A DNA stretch of 64,000 nt. Source: JAHTBL01 sp038532735. Lineage in GTDB: Bacteria; Pseudomonadota; Alphaproteobacteria; Rhodobacterales; Rhodobacteraceae. The notes below the pieces were generated by a model that had not been told where the DNA came from, searched no databases, and was given only the letters and a program-made list of their open reading frames with translations. The stretch covers positions 1 to 64,000 of the forward strand of contig JBCBAC010000006.1 of the NCBI GenBank assembly GCA_038532735.1, written 5' to 3'. Each line of letters opens with the position of its first letter. Position 1 is the stretch's first letter. The position numbers were made by a program, and so were the translations under genes. Shown here piece after piece: positions 16,522 through 25,744 of this stretch.

Positions 16522-17810
16522 TGGCGCTGCAGACGACCCGCTTTGCCGTTGTGGATCTGAACGGCCAGCTCCGTGGCAAGCGTGCGGCGGGCGCGTTTGA
16601 TCCGGAGAAAGACACGCTGAAAATGCCGCTGTCGATCCTGAACCTCGACATTTTCGGCGCTGATATCGAGGACAGCCCGCTGGTCTTCGAGAGCGGCGAT
16701 CGGGACGGCCTGCTGCGGCCATCCTCGCGCGGGGCGGTGCCGATGCCGTGGCTCGCAACGCCATCGATGCTGGTGCCCATGGTCATGCACACCGAAGACG
16801 GCGCGCCCTTCGCGGGCGATCCGCGCCATGCGTTAGAGGGCGTGTTGGCGCTTTATGCCGCCGACGGGCTTGAGGTGATGGCCGCAACCGAGCTTGAATT
16901 TACGCTTTTCAACGCCGATGGCGGCCCTGTGCTGAACCCGCAGACAGGCAATCCGATCCAGACGGTCAACACGCTCAGCCTGCAAGAGCTAGACGCCTTC
17001 GATCAGGTCTTCACCGATCTCTATGAAGCCTGCGAGGCGATGGGCATCCCTGCGAAAGACGCGATCTCCGAAGCGGCACCGGGGCAGTTCGAGCTCACGT
17101 TGAGCCATCAGAACGCGCTCAAAGCCGCCGATGACACGATGCTTTTCAAGCACATGGTCAAAGGGCTTGCGCGCAAATGGGGGATGCGGGCGAGTTTCAT
17201 GGCGAAGCCTGATCCCGATCAGGCGGGCAACGGGCTGCATGTACATGTCTCGGTGCTGCGCGACGGGCGCAATATCTTCGACAATGGCGGCCCGGACGGG
17301 ACGGAGGCGTTGCGCCACGCCGTCACCGGCTGCCTGCGCGCAATGCGCGGGGCGACGCTGCTTTTTGCGCCCCATGCCAACAGCTATGCGCGCCTGACCC
17401 CCGGCGCGCATGCGCCCACGGGCATCGGCTGGGGCTATGAAAACCGCACCGTCGCCTTGCGCATTCCCAACGGGCCCACCACCGCGCGGCGGTTTGAGCA
17501 TCGCGTGGCGGGCGGCGACATAAACCCCTATCTGCTACTCACCGCGATCCTCGGGGCGGCGCATATCGGGCTGACGAAAAAGCCCAACGCACCTGCCCCC
17601 ATCACCGGCAATGCCTACGCGCAAAAGCTGCCGCAACTGGCCGAAGACTGGGCCACCGCGATTGACCTTTTCGCAAACGACCCGATCCTCGCCCAGCTCT
17701 TTCCCCCGCTGCTGATCGACATGCTGACCCGCACCAAACGTCAGGAACTTGCGAAGTTCAAAGACCGCCCTGCGTCGGAAATTCGCACGGTTCTGCTTGA
17801 CCGCGTTTGA
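16521..17810 (+). CDS. Glutamine-synthetase-like gamma-glutamyl ligase 1
   Basis: 429-aa protein of the glutamine synthetase superfamily, type used for glutamate-amine ligation (PuuA/GlnT-like) rather than ammonia assimilation. The active-site elements are TELEFTLF, SEAAPGQFELTLSHQNAL, MAKPDPDQAGNGLHVHVSVL, and GWGYENRTVALRIP then RRFEHRVAGGDINPYL. The amino-terminal domain is short (AVVDLNGQLRGKR). The longer open frame starting at 16062 lies within the permease gene and was rejected; the ATG at 16521 overlaps the permease stop by 1 bp. A second ligase lies two genes on. Which amine each uses is unknown. Confidence 0.87.
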   Translation: MALQTTRFAVVDLNGQLRGKRAAGAFDPEKDTLKMPLSILNLDIFGADIEDSPLVFESGDRDGLLRPSSRGAVPMPWLATPSMLVPMVMHTEDGAPFAGDPRHALEGVLALYAADGLEVMAATELEFTLFNADGGPVLNPQTGNPIQTVNTLSLQELDAFDQVFTDLYEACEAMGIPAKDAISEAAPGQFELTLSHQNALKAADDTMLFKHMVKGLARKWGMRASFMAKPDPDQAGNGLHVHVSVLRDGRNIFDNGGPDGTEALRHAVTGCLRAMRGATLLFAPHANSYARLTPGAHAPTGIGWGYENRTVALRIPNGPTTARRFEHRVAGGDINPYLLLTAILGAAHIGLTKKPNAPAPITGNAYAQKLPQLAEDWATAIDLFANDPILAQLFPPLLIDMLTRTKRQELAKFKDRPASEIRTVLLDRV

Positions 17811-17855
17811 GCGACGCGCTCTAGCTTGAGGCATCAACAAACCAGCAGGCCACAG

Positions 17856-18548
17856 ATGAAGATCGGCATTTTGCAATGCGGGCACACTCCCGATGCGGTC
17901 CACGCCGCCTACGGGGATTTCGACGCGCTCTTTCACCATATTTTTGAGGGCCACGGCTTTATGTTCGAGACCTTCAATGTCGTCGATATGGAGTTCCCCT
18001 CGGGCCCCGAGGATGCCGATGGCTGGCTGGTCACCGGCTCGCGCCATGGGGCCTATGAGAACCACGCCTTCATCCCACCGCTGGAAGATCTGATTCGAAG
18101 CATTCACGCCGCGAACCGCCCCATGATCGGCATCTGCTTTGGCCACCAGATCATCGCGCAGGCCATGGGCGGCAAGGTTGAGAAGTTCTCCGGCGGCTGG
18201 GCGATTGGACGGCATGACTACCAGTTCGACGGGCTGGGCGATGCTGCGTTGAACGCGTGGCATCAGGATCAGGTGGTGGAGCGTCCGAAGGGTGCAAAAA
18301 CCATCGCCTCCAGCCCGTTTTGCGAGAACGCCGCGCTGGTTTATGGCGACCGGATCATGACGGTGCAGCCGCATCCGGAGATCCGCAATCCTGTGGTCGC
18401 CACCTATCTTGAGTCGTTTCGCGGACATGAGAAATACCCCGCCGATCTGATGGCGCGCGCCGCCGAGACGGTCGAGACACCCAATGACGAAGCCCGAGTC
18501 GCGGCAATGCTGGCCACTTTTCTGAAAACCCGCGAGGTACCCGCATGA
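17856..18548 (+). CDS. Class I glutamine amidotransferase-like hydrolase (PuuD-like role)
   Basis: 230-aa protein with a class I amidotransferase fold. The nucleophile elbow is GICFGHQIIAQAMGG with Cys94, and the His-Glu pair is in VQPHPEI. The start MKIGILQCGHTPD is preferred over an in-frame start 10 codons upstream. The fold resembles GuaA-type amidotransferase domains and stands alone without a synthetase domain. Flanked by two gamma-glutamyl ligases and a PuuB-like oxidase, it probably hydrolyses a gamma-glutamyl amide and returns glutamate; this is inference from context. It overlaps the second ligase by 4 bp. Confidence 0.83.
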   Translation: MKIGILQCGHTPDAVHAAYGDFDALFHHIFEGHGFMFETFNVVDMEFPSGPEDADGWLVTGSRHGAYENHAFIPPLEDLIRSIHAANRPMIGICFGHQIIAQAMGGKVEKFSGGWAIGRHDYQFDGLGDAALNAWHQDQVVERPKGAKTIASSPFCENAALVYGDRIMTVQPHPEIRNPVVATYLESFRGHEKYPADLMARAAETVETPNDEARVAAMLATFLKTREVPA

Positions 18549-19897
18549 GCTGGCAAGACGACCTGCCCGACGCCGCGCGCCGCTACCTTGAAGGGCATCG
18601 GCTGGATGAGGTCGAATGCATCATTCCCGACCTGCCGGGCATCGCCCGCGGCAAGGCCGTTCCCGCCTCAAAATTCGCGCGTCAGGCGCAGTTTTTCCTA
18701 CCCAACTCGATTTTTTTCCAAACGATTGCGGGTGGATGGGGCGAGGCCGCAGGCGACGCGGGCTTTACCGAGCCCGACATGATCCTCAAGCCCGACATGC
18801 GCACCGCAACGGCCGCCCCTTGGACCGGCGACTGGACGTTGCAGGTGATCCATGATGCATTCGACCAGTCCGGCGCACCCATTCCCATGGCCCCCCGCAA
18901 TGTGCTCAAACGGGTCTGCCAGCTTTATGCCGACAAGGGTTGGACCCCGGTCGTCGCGCCCGAGATGGAGTTCTTTCTGGTCGCCCGCAACATCGACCCT
19001 GCCCGACCGATTGAGGCGATGATGGGCCGCTCGGGCCGCCCTGCTGCTGCGCGTCAAGCCTATTCGATGAGTGCCGTGGATGAATACGGCCCCGTGATCG
19101 ACGACATCTACGATTTCGCCGAAGCTCAGGGGTTCGAGATTGACGGCATCACCCAGGAAGGCGGCGCCGGTCAGGTGGAGATCAACCTGCGCCACGGCGA
19201 TCCCGTGCGGCTGGCGGATGAGATTTTCTATTTCAAACGGCTAATCCGCGAGGCAGCTTTGCGACATGATTGCTTTGCCACCTTCATGGCCAAACCCATC
19301 GAGGGCGAGCCGGGCAGCGCCATGCATATGCACCACTCAGTCGTAGATGCGGACGGGCGCAACATCTTCTCAAACGCGGATGGCTCCGAAACACCCGCCT
19401 TCGCGCATTTCATCGCTGGACTGCAGAACCATCTGCCCAGCGTGATCGCTTTGCTGGCGCCGTATGTGAACAGCTACCGGCGCTATGTGAAGGACCACGC
19501 CGCCCCGATTAACCTTGAATGGGGGCGCGACAATCGCACGACGGGCATCCGGGTGCCCGTGGCCGAGCCGGAGGCGCGCCGGGTGGAGAACCGTCTGGCA
19601 GGCATGGATTGCAACCCGTATCTGGGGATCGCAGCGTCGCTGGCCTGCGGATATCTGGGTCTGACCGAGGCGCGTGCGCCTAGCCCGGAATGCACCGGCG
19701 ATGCCTATGACGGGGCCGAGGATATCCCCCGCGGGCTATACTCCGCGCTGGATCTATTTACGGCTGCCACGGGGGTGCATGACTTGCTTGGCCCGGAATT
19801 CGCGCGGGTCTACGCGATTGTAAAAGCGGCCGAATACGAAGAATTCCTACAGCAAATCAGCCCGTGGGAGCGCGAACACCTGCTGTTGAACGTATGA
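18545..19897 (+). CDS. Glutamine-synthetase-like gamma-glutamyl ligase 2 (PuuA-like)
   Basis: 450-aa glutamine-synthetase superfamily enzyme with the same catalytic pattern as the ligase two genes upstream: APEMEFFLVARN, QEGGAGQVEINLRHGD, MAKPIEGEPGSAMHMHHSV, and EWGRDNRTTGIRVP then RRVENRLAGMDCNPYL. The longer amino-terminal domain (ECIIPDLPGIARGKAVPASKF) is the one seen in glutamate-putrescine ligases. Proposed role: ATP-dependent joining of glutamate to an imported amine. Having two such ligases in one operon suggests two substrates or a hetero-oligomer. It overlaps the oxidase gene by 4 bp. Confidence 0.88.
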   Translation: MSWQDDLPDAARRYLEGHRLDEVECIIPDLPGIARGKAVPASKFARQAQFFLPNSIFFQTIAGGWGEAAGDAGFTEPDMILKPDMRTATAAPWTGDWTLQVIHDAFDQSGAPIPMAPRNVLKRVCQLYADKGWTPVVAPEMEFFLVARNIDPARPIEAMMGRSGRPAAARQAYSMSAVDEYGPVIDDIYDFAEAQGFEIDGITQEGGAGQVEINLRHGDPVRLADEIFYFKRLIREAALRHDCFATFMAKPIEGEPGSAMHMHHSVVDADGRNIFSNADGSETPAFAHFIAGLQNHLPSVIALLAPYVNSYRRYVKDHAAPINLEWGRDNRTTGIRVPVAEPEARRVENRLAGMDCNPYLGIAASLACGYLGLTEARAPSPECTGDAYDGAEDIPRGLYSALDLFTAATGVHDLLGPEFARVYAIVKAAEYEEFLQQISPWEREHLLLNV

Positions 19898-21183
19898 ACC
19901 TGCTCTACGCCAATGACCAAGCGGGGACCTACCCACAGGGCAGTTGGTATACCGCCAGCACTGACCTGCCCGCCCCCCGTGCGCCTTTGCGCGGCGAGAC
20001 GCGCACGCAGGTTTGCATCATCGGCGCAGGCTATACCGGGCTATCTGCCGCGCTGCATCTGGCACAAGCCGGGATCGATGTGGTCGTGCTGGAGGCGCAC
20101 CGGGCGGGCTTTGGCGCCTCGGGCCGGAATGGCGGGCAGGTCGGCGTGGGTTGGAACATGGACCAGATCACGCTGGAGGCGCGGTTGGGCGCCGACACAG
20201 CGCGCTTACTGTGGGAGATGAGTGTCGAGGCAGCCCGCATGACGCAGGACTTGGCCGGGGACGAGTATCGCGCCGGACTTGTGCACACCGATTGGACCAA
20301 AGCAGATCTGCGTGACAGCCACGCCTATGCCGATCATATGCAAGAGACTTACGGGGCGGAGAGCCTGATGCCGCTGGATCGTGCCGCGCTTGAAGGGTAT
20401 GTGCGGTCGCCGCGATACAAAGGGGGCGTCTTTACCGCGTTGGGCGGGCATCTACATCCGTTGCGCTATGCGCTGACGCTTGCAGCCAAAGCCGAAAACG
20501 CCGGTGCGGTGATTTATGAAGAAAGTCCCGTTCACAACGTCAAGATCGGCCCGCAACCCATTGTTCAGACCGATAAAGGGCGGGTCATTGCTCAAGAGGT
20601 GATCCTCGCTGGCAACGGCTATCTGGGCGGGCTGAACCGCAAGGTCGCGGCACGGGTCATGCCGATCAACAACTACATGGTTGCAACGGAACCTCTGCCT
20701 GATCCAGAGGCTGTCCTGCCGCAAAACGTGGCCGTAGCGGACAGCAAATTCGTGGTGAATTACTTCCGCCGCACCGAGGACAATCGCCTGCTGTTTGGTG
20801 GCGGAGAAAGCTATGGATACCGCTTCCCCGATGACATCGCCGCGAAGGTACTCCGACCGTTGGAGCAGGTGTTTCCTCAACTGAAAGGCATCCCGATCAG
20901 TCACGCCTGGGGCGGCACCTTGGCAATCACGATGAGCCGCCTGCCCTACTTCGCGCGGCCTGAACCGCATCTGTGGTCCGCCTCGGGCTACTCGGGGCAT
21001 GGTGTTGCGATGGCTGGTTTTGCGGGCAAAGTCTTAGCCGATGCCATCGCGGGACGGATGGATCGCTGGGACGTATTGTCAGCGCTCCCGATGATGCGAT
21101 TTCCTGGGGGTCCCGCGTTCAAATCTCCGCTGCTGAAACTCGCGATGACGTGGTATGCGCTGCGCGACCGGATGGGTGTTTAG
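19894..21183 (+). CDS. FAD-dependent oxidoreductase (PuuB/DAO family)
   Basis: 429-aa flavoprotein of the DAO family. The dinucleotide-binding motif CIIGAGYTGLSAALHLAQAG begins near residue 40, and GFGASGRNGGQVGVGW matches gamma-glutamylputrescine oxidase-like proteins. The C-terminal FAD segment is WSASGYSGHGVAMAGFAGKVLADAI. It should oxidise a (gamma-glutamyl)amine to the aldehyde with H2O2 release. The start MNLLYANDQ overlaps the ligase stop by 4 bp, which links it to that pathway. No aldehyde dehydrogenase follows, so that step must be encoded elsewhere. Confidence 0.88.
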   Translation: MNLLYANDQAGTYPQGSWYTASTDLPAPRAPLRGETRTQVCIIGAGYTGLSAALHLAQAGIDVVVLEAHRAGFGASGRNGGQVGVGWNMDQITLEARLGADTARLLWEMSVEAARMTQDLAGDEYRAGLVHTDWTKADLRDSHAYADHMQETYGAESLMPLDRAALEGYVRSPRYKGGVFTALGGHLHPLRYALTLAAKAENAGAVIYEESPVHNVKIGPQPIVQTDKGRVIAQEVILAGNGYLGGLNRKVAARVMPINNYMVATEPLPDPEAVLPQNVAVADSKFVVNYFRRTEDNRLLFGGGESYGYRFPDDIAAKVLRPLEQVFPQLKGIPISHAWGGTLAITMSRLPYFARPEPHLWSASGYSGHGVAMAGFAGKVLADAIAGRMDRWDVLSALPMMRFPGGPAFKSPLLKLAMTWYALRDRMGV

Positions 21184-21198
21184 GTCTTTGCTTTTTCG

Positions 21199-21227
21199 TT
21201 ACACATTGGAGCTATATGGCCTATAAT
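21199..21227 (+). promoter_or_regulatory. Candidate sigma-70 promoter before the DegT-type aminotransferase
   Basis: TTACAC (21199-21204) and TATAAT (21222-21227) are separated by 17 bp, the optimal spacing. A small inverted repeat GCATG/CATGC follows at 21228-21241. The start codon is at 21267. Confidence 0.5.
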
Positions 21228-21266
21228 GCATGAAAACATGCGGGAAACGACAAGAAAGAAACGCAG

Positions 21267-22460
21267 ATGAGCAAGGCCCCCGACGTCTATAGTGCAGAAC
21301 CGATCCCCGACGCCGCGCGGGCCGAAATTGACCGCTTGCTGCAAACCGGCGATCTCTTTCGCTACACCGCCGATCAGGACGCGCCTGTCACCTTGCTTGA
21401 ACAGGAATTTGCGGAGCTGATGGGGGCGAAGTATGCGCTCGCCGTTGCCTCCTGCTCAGCCGCTTTATTCTTGTCGCTCAAGGCCTTGGACCTGCCACGA
21501 GATGCGAAAGTGCTGATCCCGGCCTTCACCTTTGCCGCTGTGCCGTCAGCTGTGGTTCATGCCGATTGCATGCCGGTTCTTGTCGAGGTGGGCGAGAACT
21601 ACCGCATTGATCTGGATGATTTCGCCGCCAAGCTGACCGGCGATATCCGCGCGATTATCATCAGCCATATGCGCGGCCACACCTCCGACATGGACGCGAT
21701 CATGGCCATGGCCGACGCGGCGGGCGTGCCTGTGATTGAGGACGCGGCGCACTCGCTCGGCACGACCTGGAACGGACGCAAGATTGGCACGATCGGTGCG
21801 ATCGGGTGCTTTTCGTTTCAAAGCTATAAACTGCTGAATGCGGGCGAAGGGGGCATTCTGATCACCGATGATGCAGACCTCGCCGCGCGCGCGATCATCA
21901 TGTCGGGCGCTTATGAGCATGCGTGGAAAAAGCATGGTGAGATGGCGGAGCGCTGTGCGCACTGGCAGAACAAGCTGCCGCTTTACAACCAACGCCTGTC
22001 AAACCTGTCGGCGGCAATTATTCGACCGCAACTGGCCGAGGTGCCGCGCCGTGTGCGGGACGGGCTTGCGAACCACGACTATGTCGCCAATGCGCTGAAT
22101 CAATGCGTGAATCTGGAGGTACCGCCGCCTCTGCCACCCGAGGCACGCGCGCCGGACAGCATTCAATTCAACCTGATCGGCATGGATGAGGCACAGGCCA
22201 CGGCATTTGCCGCAAGTGCGGCGGAGCGTGGCGTGAAAGTCCAGGTTTTCGGCCTGTCAAAAGATAATGCGCGGGCCTTTTGGAATTGGGAGTTTCTGGG
22301 CACGCAACCCGATCTACCGCAGACCCGCGCGATGCTGATGCGCGCCTGCGACGTCCGCTTGCCTGCACGGCTAACGAAAGAGGAGCTGGACGCTGTGATT
22401 GCAGCGCTTGTCGGGGCGGCGGACGCCTTTGCGGAACCCGCGCGGGCCTACGGCACCTGA
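21267..22460 (+). CDS. DegT/DnrJ/EryC1-family PLP aminotransferase
   Basis: 397-aa PLP enzyme of the sugar-aminotransferase (ArnB/DegT) family. The Schiff-base lysine is in CFSFQSYKLLNAGEGG, and the phosphate-binding and aspartate segments are ASCSAALFLSLKAL and VIEDAAHSLGTTWNGR. Members aminate keto-sugars or act on related small keto-compounds. No nucleotide-sugar genes are nearby, and the gene sits between an amine oxidase and a class III aminotransferase, so a catabolic role in amine metabolism is possible. It likely has its own promoter. Confidence 0.87.
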   Translation: MSKAPDVYSAEPIPDAARAEIDRLLQTGDLFRYTADQDAPVTLLEQEFAELMGAKYALAVASCSAALFLSLKALDLPRDAKVLIPAFTFAAVPSAVVHADCMPVLVEVGENYRIDLDDFAAKLTGDIRAIIISHMRGHTSDMDAIMAMADAAGVPVIEDAAHSLGTTWNGRKIGTIGAIGCFSFQSYKLLNAGEGGILITDDADLAARAIIMSGAYEHAWKKHGEMAERCAHWQNKLPLYNQRLSNLSAAIIRPQLAEVPRRVRDGLANHDYVANALNQCVNLEVPPPLPPEARAPDSIQFNLIGMDEAQATAFAASAAERGVKVQVFGLSKDNARAFWNWEFLGTQPDLPQTRAMLMRACDVRLPARLTKEELDAVIAALVGAADAFAEPARAYGT

Positions 22461-22519
22461 GCGATTGATCCCGCAGGGGCGCGGGTCTAGCGTGAGGGCA
22501 ACCGACTCAGAGGTGCCCC

Positions 22520-23887
22520 ATGAAAGACCATGCTCCCAATAGCTGGGAAGCGCGCGCTGACGCTCATTCCTTCTACGGATTTACCGACCTGCCCACTGTC
22601 CATGATCGCGGCACAGTCGTGCTGACCCATGGCGAGGGGCCTTATGTGGTGGACGTCCACGGCCGGCGATATTTAGACGCGAATTCAGGGCTTTGGAATA
22701 TGGTCGCCGGGTTTGACCACCCCCGTCTGGCCGAGGCGGCAAAGGCCCAATATGATCGATTCCCGGGCTATCACGCATTCTTCGGGCGGATGTCGGATCA
22801 GACGGTGATGCTGTCTGAAAAGCTGATCGAGGTGTCGCCGTTTGAAAGCGGTAAGGTGTTCTACACCAACTCCGGATCAGAGGCGAATGACACGATGGTC
22901 AAGATGCTATGGTTCCTCAACCAGAGCGAAGGTCATGCGAAAAAGCGCAAGATCCTGACGCGGAAAAATGGCTATCACGGCGTCACGGCAGTGTCGGCCT
23001 CGATGACGGGCAAGCCTTATAATTCGGTTTTTGGCCTGCCTTTTGAAGGGTTTATCCACCTCACCTGTCCGCATTACTGGCGCGAAGGGCATGCGGGCGA
23101 AAGCGAAGCGGAATTCACCGCAAGGCTCGCGCAAGAACTTGAAGATACGATTAACGCCGAGGGCGCGGAGACGATTGCAGGCTTCTTTGCGGAACCTGTG
23201 ATCGGTGCAGGCGGGGTTATTCCGCCCCCCGAAGGATATTTCCAGGCGATCCATAAGGTTCTGAAAAAGCACGGGATTCCACTAATCTCGGACGAGGTAA
23301 TCTGCGGGTTTGGGCGCACGGGGACGGAGTGGGGCTGCAAGACGTATGACTTTATGCCGGATGCGATCATCAGTTCAAAGAACCTGACGGCTGGATATTT
23401 CCCGATGGGGGCGGTGATTTTGGGGCCGGAGCTGACGGCGCGCCTGCAAGAAGCCTCTGAAAAAATTGAGGAATTTCCGCATGGCTTTACGGCGTCGGGG
23501 CATCCGGTTGGAGCCGCGATTGCGCTCAAGGCGATTGATGTGATCCTCAATGAGGGGCTGATGGAGAATGTCGTCCGCCTGACCCCGAAATTCGAGGCCG
23601 GACTGGCCGAGATCGCGACCGACCCAAATATCGGCGAAGCGCGCGGAAAGGGCCTGATGGGCGCGCTGGAGGCCGTAGCGGATAAAGCGACAAAAACGCC
23701 GTTTTCCAGTGACTTATCTGTCAGTGAGCGGATCGCAAACACCTGCACGGATCACGGGCTGATCTGCCGTCCGCTGGGGCAATCGATCGTGCTGTGTCCG
23801 CCTTTCATCATGACGGACGCACAGATGGACGAGATGTTCCAGAAGCTGCAAAAAGCGTTGAAACAGGTGTTCGCAGAGGTGGCGTAA
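22520..23887 (+). CDS. Class III (omega) aminotransferase
   Basis: 455-aa fold-type I PLP aminotransferase. Conserved segments are the PLP-phosphate motif FYTNSGSEANDTMVKMLW, the LISDEVICGFGRTGTEWG motif holding the cofactor Asp, and the Schiff-base lysine in DAIISSKNLTAGYFPMGAVIL. The size and LWNMVAGFDHPRLAEA amino-terminus match omega-amino acid or putrescine:pyruvate aminotransferases (SpuC-like). Context next to the ligase/oxidase operon suggests a diamine or beta-amino acid substrate; this is inference. About 60 bp separate it from the DegT-type gene. Confidence 0.9.
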   Translation: MKDHAPNSWEARADAHSFYGFTDLPTVHDRGTVVLTHGEGPYVVDVHGRRYLDANSGLWNMVAGFDHPRLAEAAKAQYDRFPGYHAFFGRMSDQTVMLSEKLIEVSPFESGKVFYTNSGSEANDTMVKMLWFLNQSEGHAKKRKILTRKNGYHGVTAVSASMTGKPYNSVFGLPFEGFIHLTCPHYWREGHAGESEAEFTARLAQELEDTINAEGAETIAGFFAEPVIGAGGVIPPPEGYFQAIHKVLKKHGIPLISDEVICGFGRTGTEWGCKTYDFMPDAIISSKNLTAGYFPMGAVILGPELTARLQEASEKIEEFPHGFTASGHPVGAAIALKAIDVILNEGLMENVVRLTPKFEAGLAEIATDPNIGEARGKGLMGALEAVADKATKTPFSSDLSVSERIANTCTDHGLICRPLGQSIVLCPPFIMTDAQMDEMFQKLQKALKQVFAEVA

Positions 23888-23926
23888 CGCCCCGTATGCA
23901 TCGCGTATGGCTTCGATATGGAACGG

Positions 23927-23945
23927 ATACATATCGGATATGTAT
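23927..23945. promoter_or_regulatory. AT-rich perfect palindrome upstream of a Hint gene
   Basis: ATACATAT (23927-23934) and ATATGTAT (23938-23945) are perfect inverted repeats around CGG. The site is 105 bp upstream of the Hint-protein start. It is AT-rich in GC-rich surroundings and looks like a regulator operator; no regulator can be named. Confidence 0.4.
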
Positions 23946-24049
23946 AATTGTGCAGACGTCAACGCTGCAAAATCGTCAGAATTCCCACTTAGTCTTGCCG
24001 CACGCGACGTTTACCCATGGGTTAACTCTTTTGTGGGGCGTGCGTTTCG

Positions 24050-25063
24050 ATGGATTATGACATCTACATTCTGGATGAGAGCGACCTGACGATCGTCGGG
24101 GGCGTGTTGGATGGTGTGAGCCAAGGGGACGGCAGCCATCTGAACGGCGCCACCATCACACTGAACAGTGGGGCGTGGCGCGCGATCAGCATATCCGACA
24201 ATGACGGCAATTTTCAGGACAGCGATAACAGTCAGGTTCTGGATGGCGCGCAGACAATCGACGGGACGAGCTATGCAGATGGTACGGTCGTTGAGGCGGA
24301 ATATGGCCTTGAACTGAGCGATGGAACGAACACCTGGACGGTGGTCGGCTTTAACGTCAATAACAGCTCCCCGGCCTATGCCACAGTTGAAGGGCTGGCC
24401 TTTGTCGGTGGGCCTGGTGGATTTCCACCGGTCGGTGTGCCGCTGACAGTGACGAACACGTTCGAAGGGCCAAACTTCACCGCCTCAAACTATGCGACGC
24501 CGATCTGTTTTGCCTCGGGCACGCGCATTGCAACGCCAAACGGCTTACGGCGGGTGGAGGAGATTGAAGTGGGCGATCTGGTGCTTACTGATACGCATGG
24601 TCCCCAACCCGTACGGTGGCGTGCAGCGCGCGAGATGCCTGCGATCGGAAAGCTCGCACCGATCGTGTTTCTTGCTGGTGCGATTGGGAATACGCGCGCG
24701 CTTCGCGTGTCGCCGCAACACCGCATGCAGGTTAGCGATTGGCGTGCGCAATTGTGGTTTGGTGAAGATGCTATTCTGGTGCCTGCGAAAGACCTTGTGA
24801 ACGGTGAGACGATCCTGCGCCATGAAGGCGGAATGGTTTGCTACCACCACCTGCTTTTTGATCAGCACGAGATTATCTTCGCTGAGAATGTCGCGACAGA
24901 GAGCTTTCATCCCGGAATTGCCAGCCTGTCCAGCCTTGAGCACGACATACGCGAGGAGTTGCTCGCGATTTTTCCCGAATTGGCCGAGGATCCTGATGCC
25001 TACGGCCCGTCTGCCCTACCCGACGTACGGGGGCGGCAGGCGGCACGTTTGCTGGTCGCCTGA
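24050..25063 (+). CDS. Hint (hedgehog/intein) domain protein
   Basis: 337-aa protein. Residues 1-150 are an Asp/Asn/Gly-rich beta-type region (DGSHLNGATITLNSGAWRAI) without a signal peptide. The Hint_2 domain starts at Cys153 (CFASGTRIATPNGLRRVEEI, then GDLVLTDTHGPQPVRWRA) and continues through ALRVSPQHRMQVSDWRAQLWFG and MVCYHHLLFDQHEIIFAENV. Cys153 is the position of the autocatalytic nucleophile in Hint domains, so self-cleavage or ester formation is possible. Such proteins are common in Rhodobacterales, often secreted by type I systems with RTX repeats, which are absent here. Only 4 bp separate its stop from that of the convergent next gene. Confidence 0.87.
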   Translation: MDYDIYILDESDLTIVGGVLDGVSQGDGSHLNGATITLNSGAWRAISISDNDGNFQDSDNSQVLDGAQTIDGTSYADGTVVEAEYGLELSDGTNTWTVVGFNVNNSSPAYATVEGLAFVGGPGGFPPVGVPLTVTNTFEGPNFTASNYATPICFASGTRIATPNGLRRVEEIEVGDLVLTDTHGPQPVRWRAAREMPAIGKLAPIVFLAGAIGNTRALRVSPQHRMQVSDWRAQLWFGEDAILVPAKDLVNGETILRHEGGMVCYHHLLFDQHEIIFAENVATESFHPGIASLSSLEHDIREELLAIFPELAEDPDAYGPSALPDVRGRQAARLLVA

Positions 25064-25067
25064 TACG

Positions 25068-25652
25068 CTAGCGGCAACGCGCCAGCGCGCCTTGCAACCA
25101 GATGCTGCCGGTGTTGGAAATGCGGTGATCTATGACGCGCAGGCATTCCTGACCAGCTGCATCATCGCCGATGACGGTCAGTGCGACCGGATCCGGATTG
25201 ACTGCAGAGACGGGCGTTGCGCGCAGATAGATTGCGGTTTCGGGTCGCACGACCTGACCTGTCCAGCCCGCCATGTCATCGCGATCAAGGTCGGAGTAAT
25301 ACCACGCACCAGAGGCATCTTCTTTGCCGAGATAGCTCCACCCGATGGGGCTGAGATCGGTGTCCGTTGCGTCACCCCCGGGGGCGGATGACAGGCCTGC
25401 TTCGACCTGGGTCACGGTCGGCTCCTCCGGGTCGGAGAGGGCGAAAAGATCGACGATGACGGCCTTTCCTGCTGGAAATGCGCTGAGAAGCGCCAGAGCC
25501 AGCGCAGAAATGGCGCCGATATCCTTGATGAGACCGAGCACAAGTTTCGCGCCGCTAACAATGCGACTGCGCGAGCCTTGCTCGACCTCGGGGGAGACGA
25601 TCTGAACCTGAATGGGACGGCGCATGTCTTCATCATCTTCCTGCAAAGCCAT
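25068..25652 (-). CDS. Unknown protein with one membrane segment
   Basis: 194-aa protein of unknown function. Residues about 1-40 are cytoplasmic-type and charged, followed by one hydrophobic helix (IGAISALALALLSAFPAGKAVIVDLFAL) near residues 45-70. A region with SPIGWSYLGKEDASGAWYYSD, then GQVVRPETAIYLRATPVSA, resembles a bacterial SH3-like or stress-protein fold, but this is weak. Two cysteines near the C-terminus (QECLRV, ALARCR) could form a disulfide. The start MALQEDDEDMRRP is chosen over one 16 codons upstream. Confidence 0.6.
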   Translation of the reverse strand: MALQEDDEDMRRPIQVQIVSPEVEQGSRSRIVSGAKLVLGLIKDIGAISALALALLSAFPAGKAVIVDLFALSDPEEPTVTQVEAGLSSAPGGDATDTDLSPIGWSYLGKEDASGAWYYSDLDRDDMAGWTGQVVRPETAIYLRATPVSAVNPDPVALTVIGDDAAGQECLRVIDHRISNTGSIWLQGALARCR

Positions 25653-25744
25653 GAAGACAGTGAAGCGTAGGCAATCCCTGCAAAGCAACAGTTTTCTCAA
25701 CCAGAAGGTGTTTCACCGCGCGCTTTGCCCGCGGTGATGCCCGC

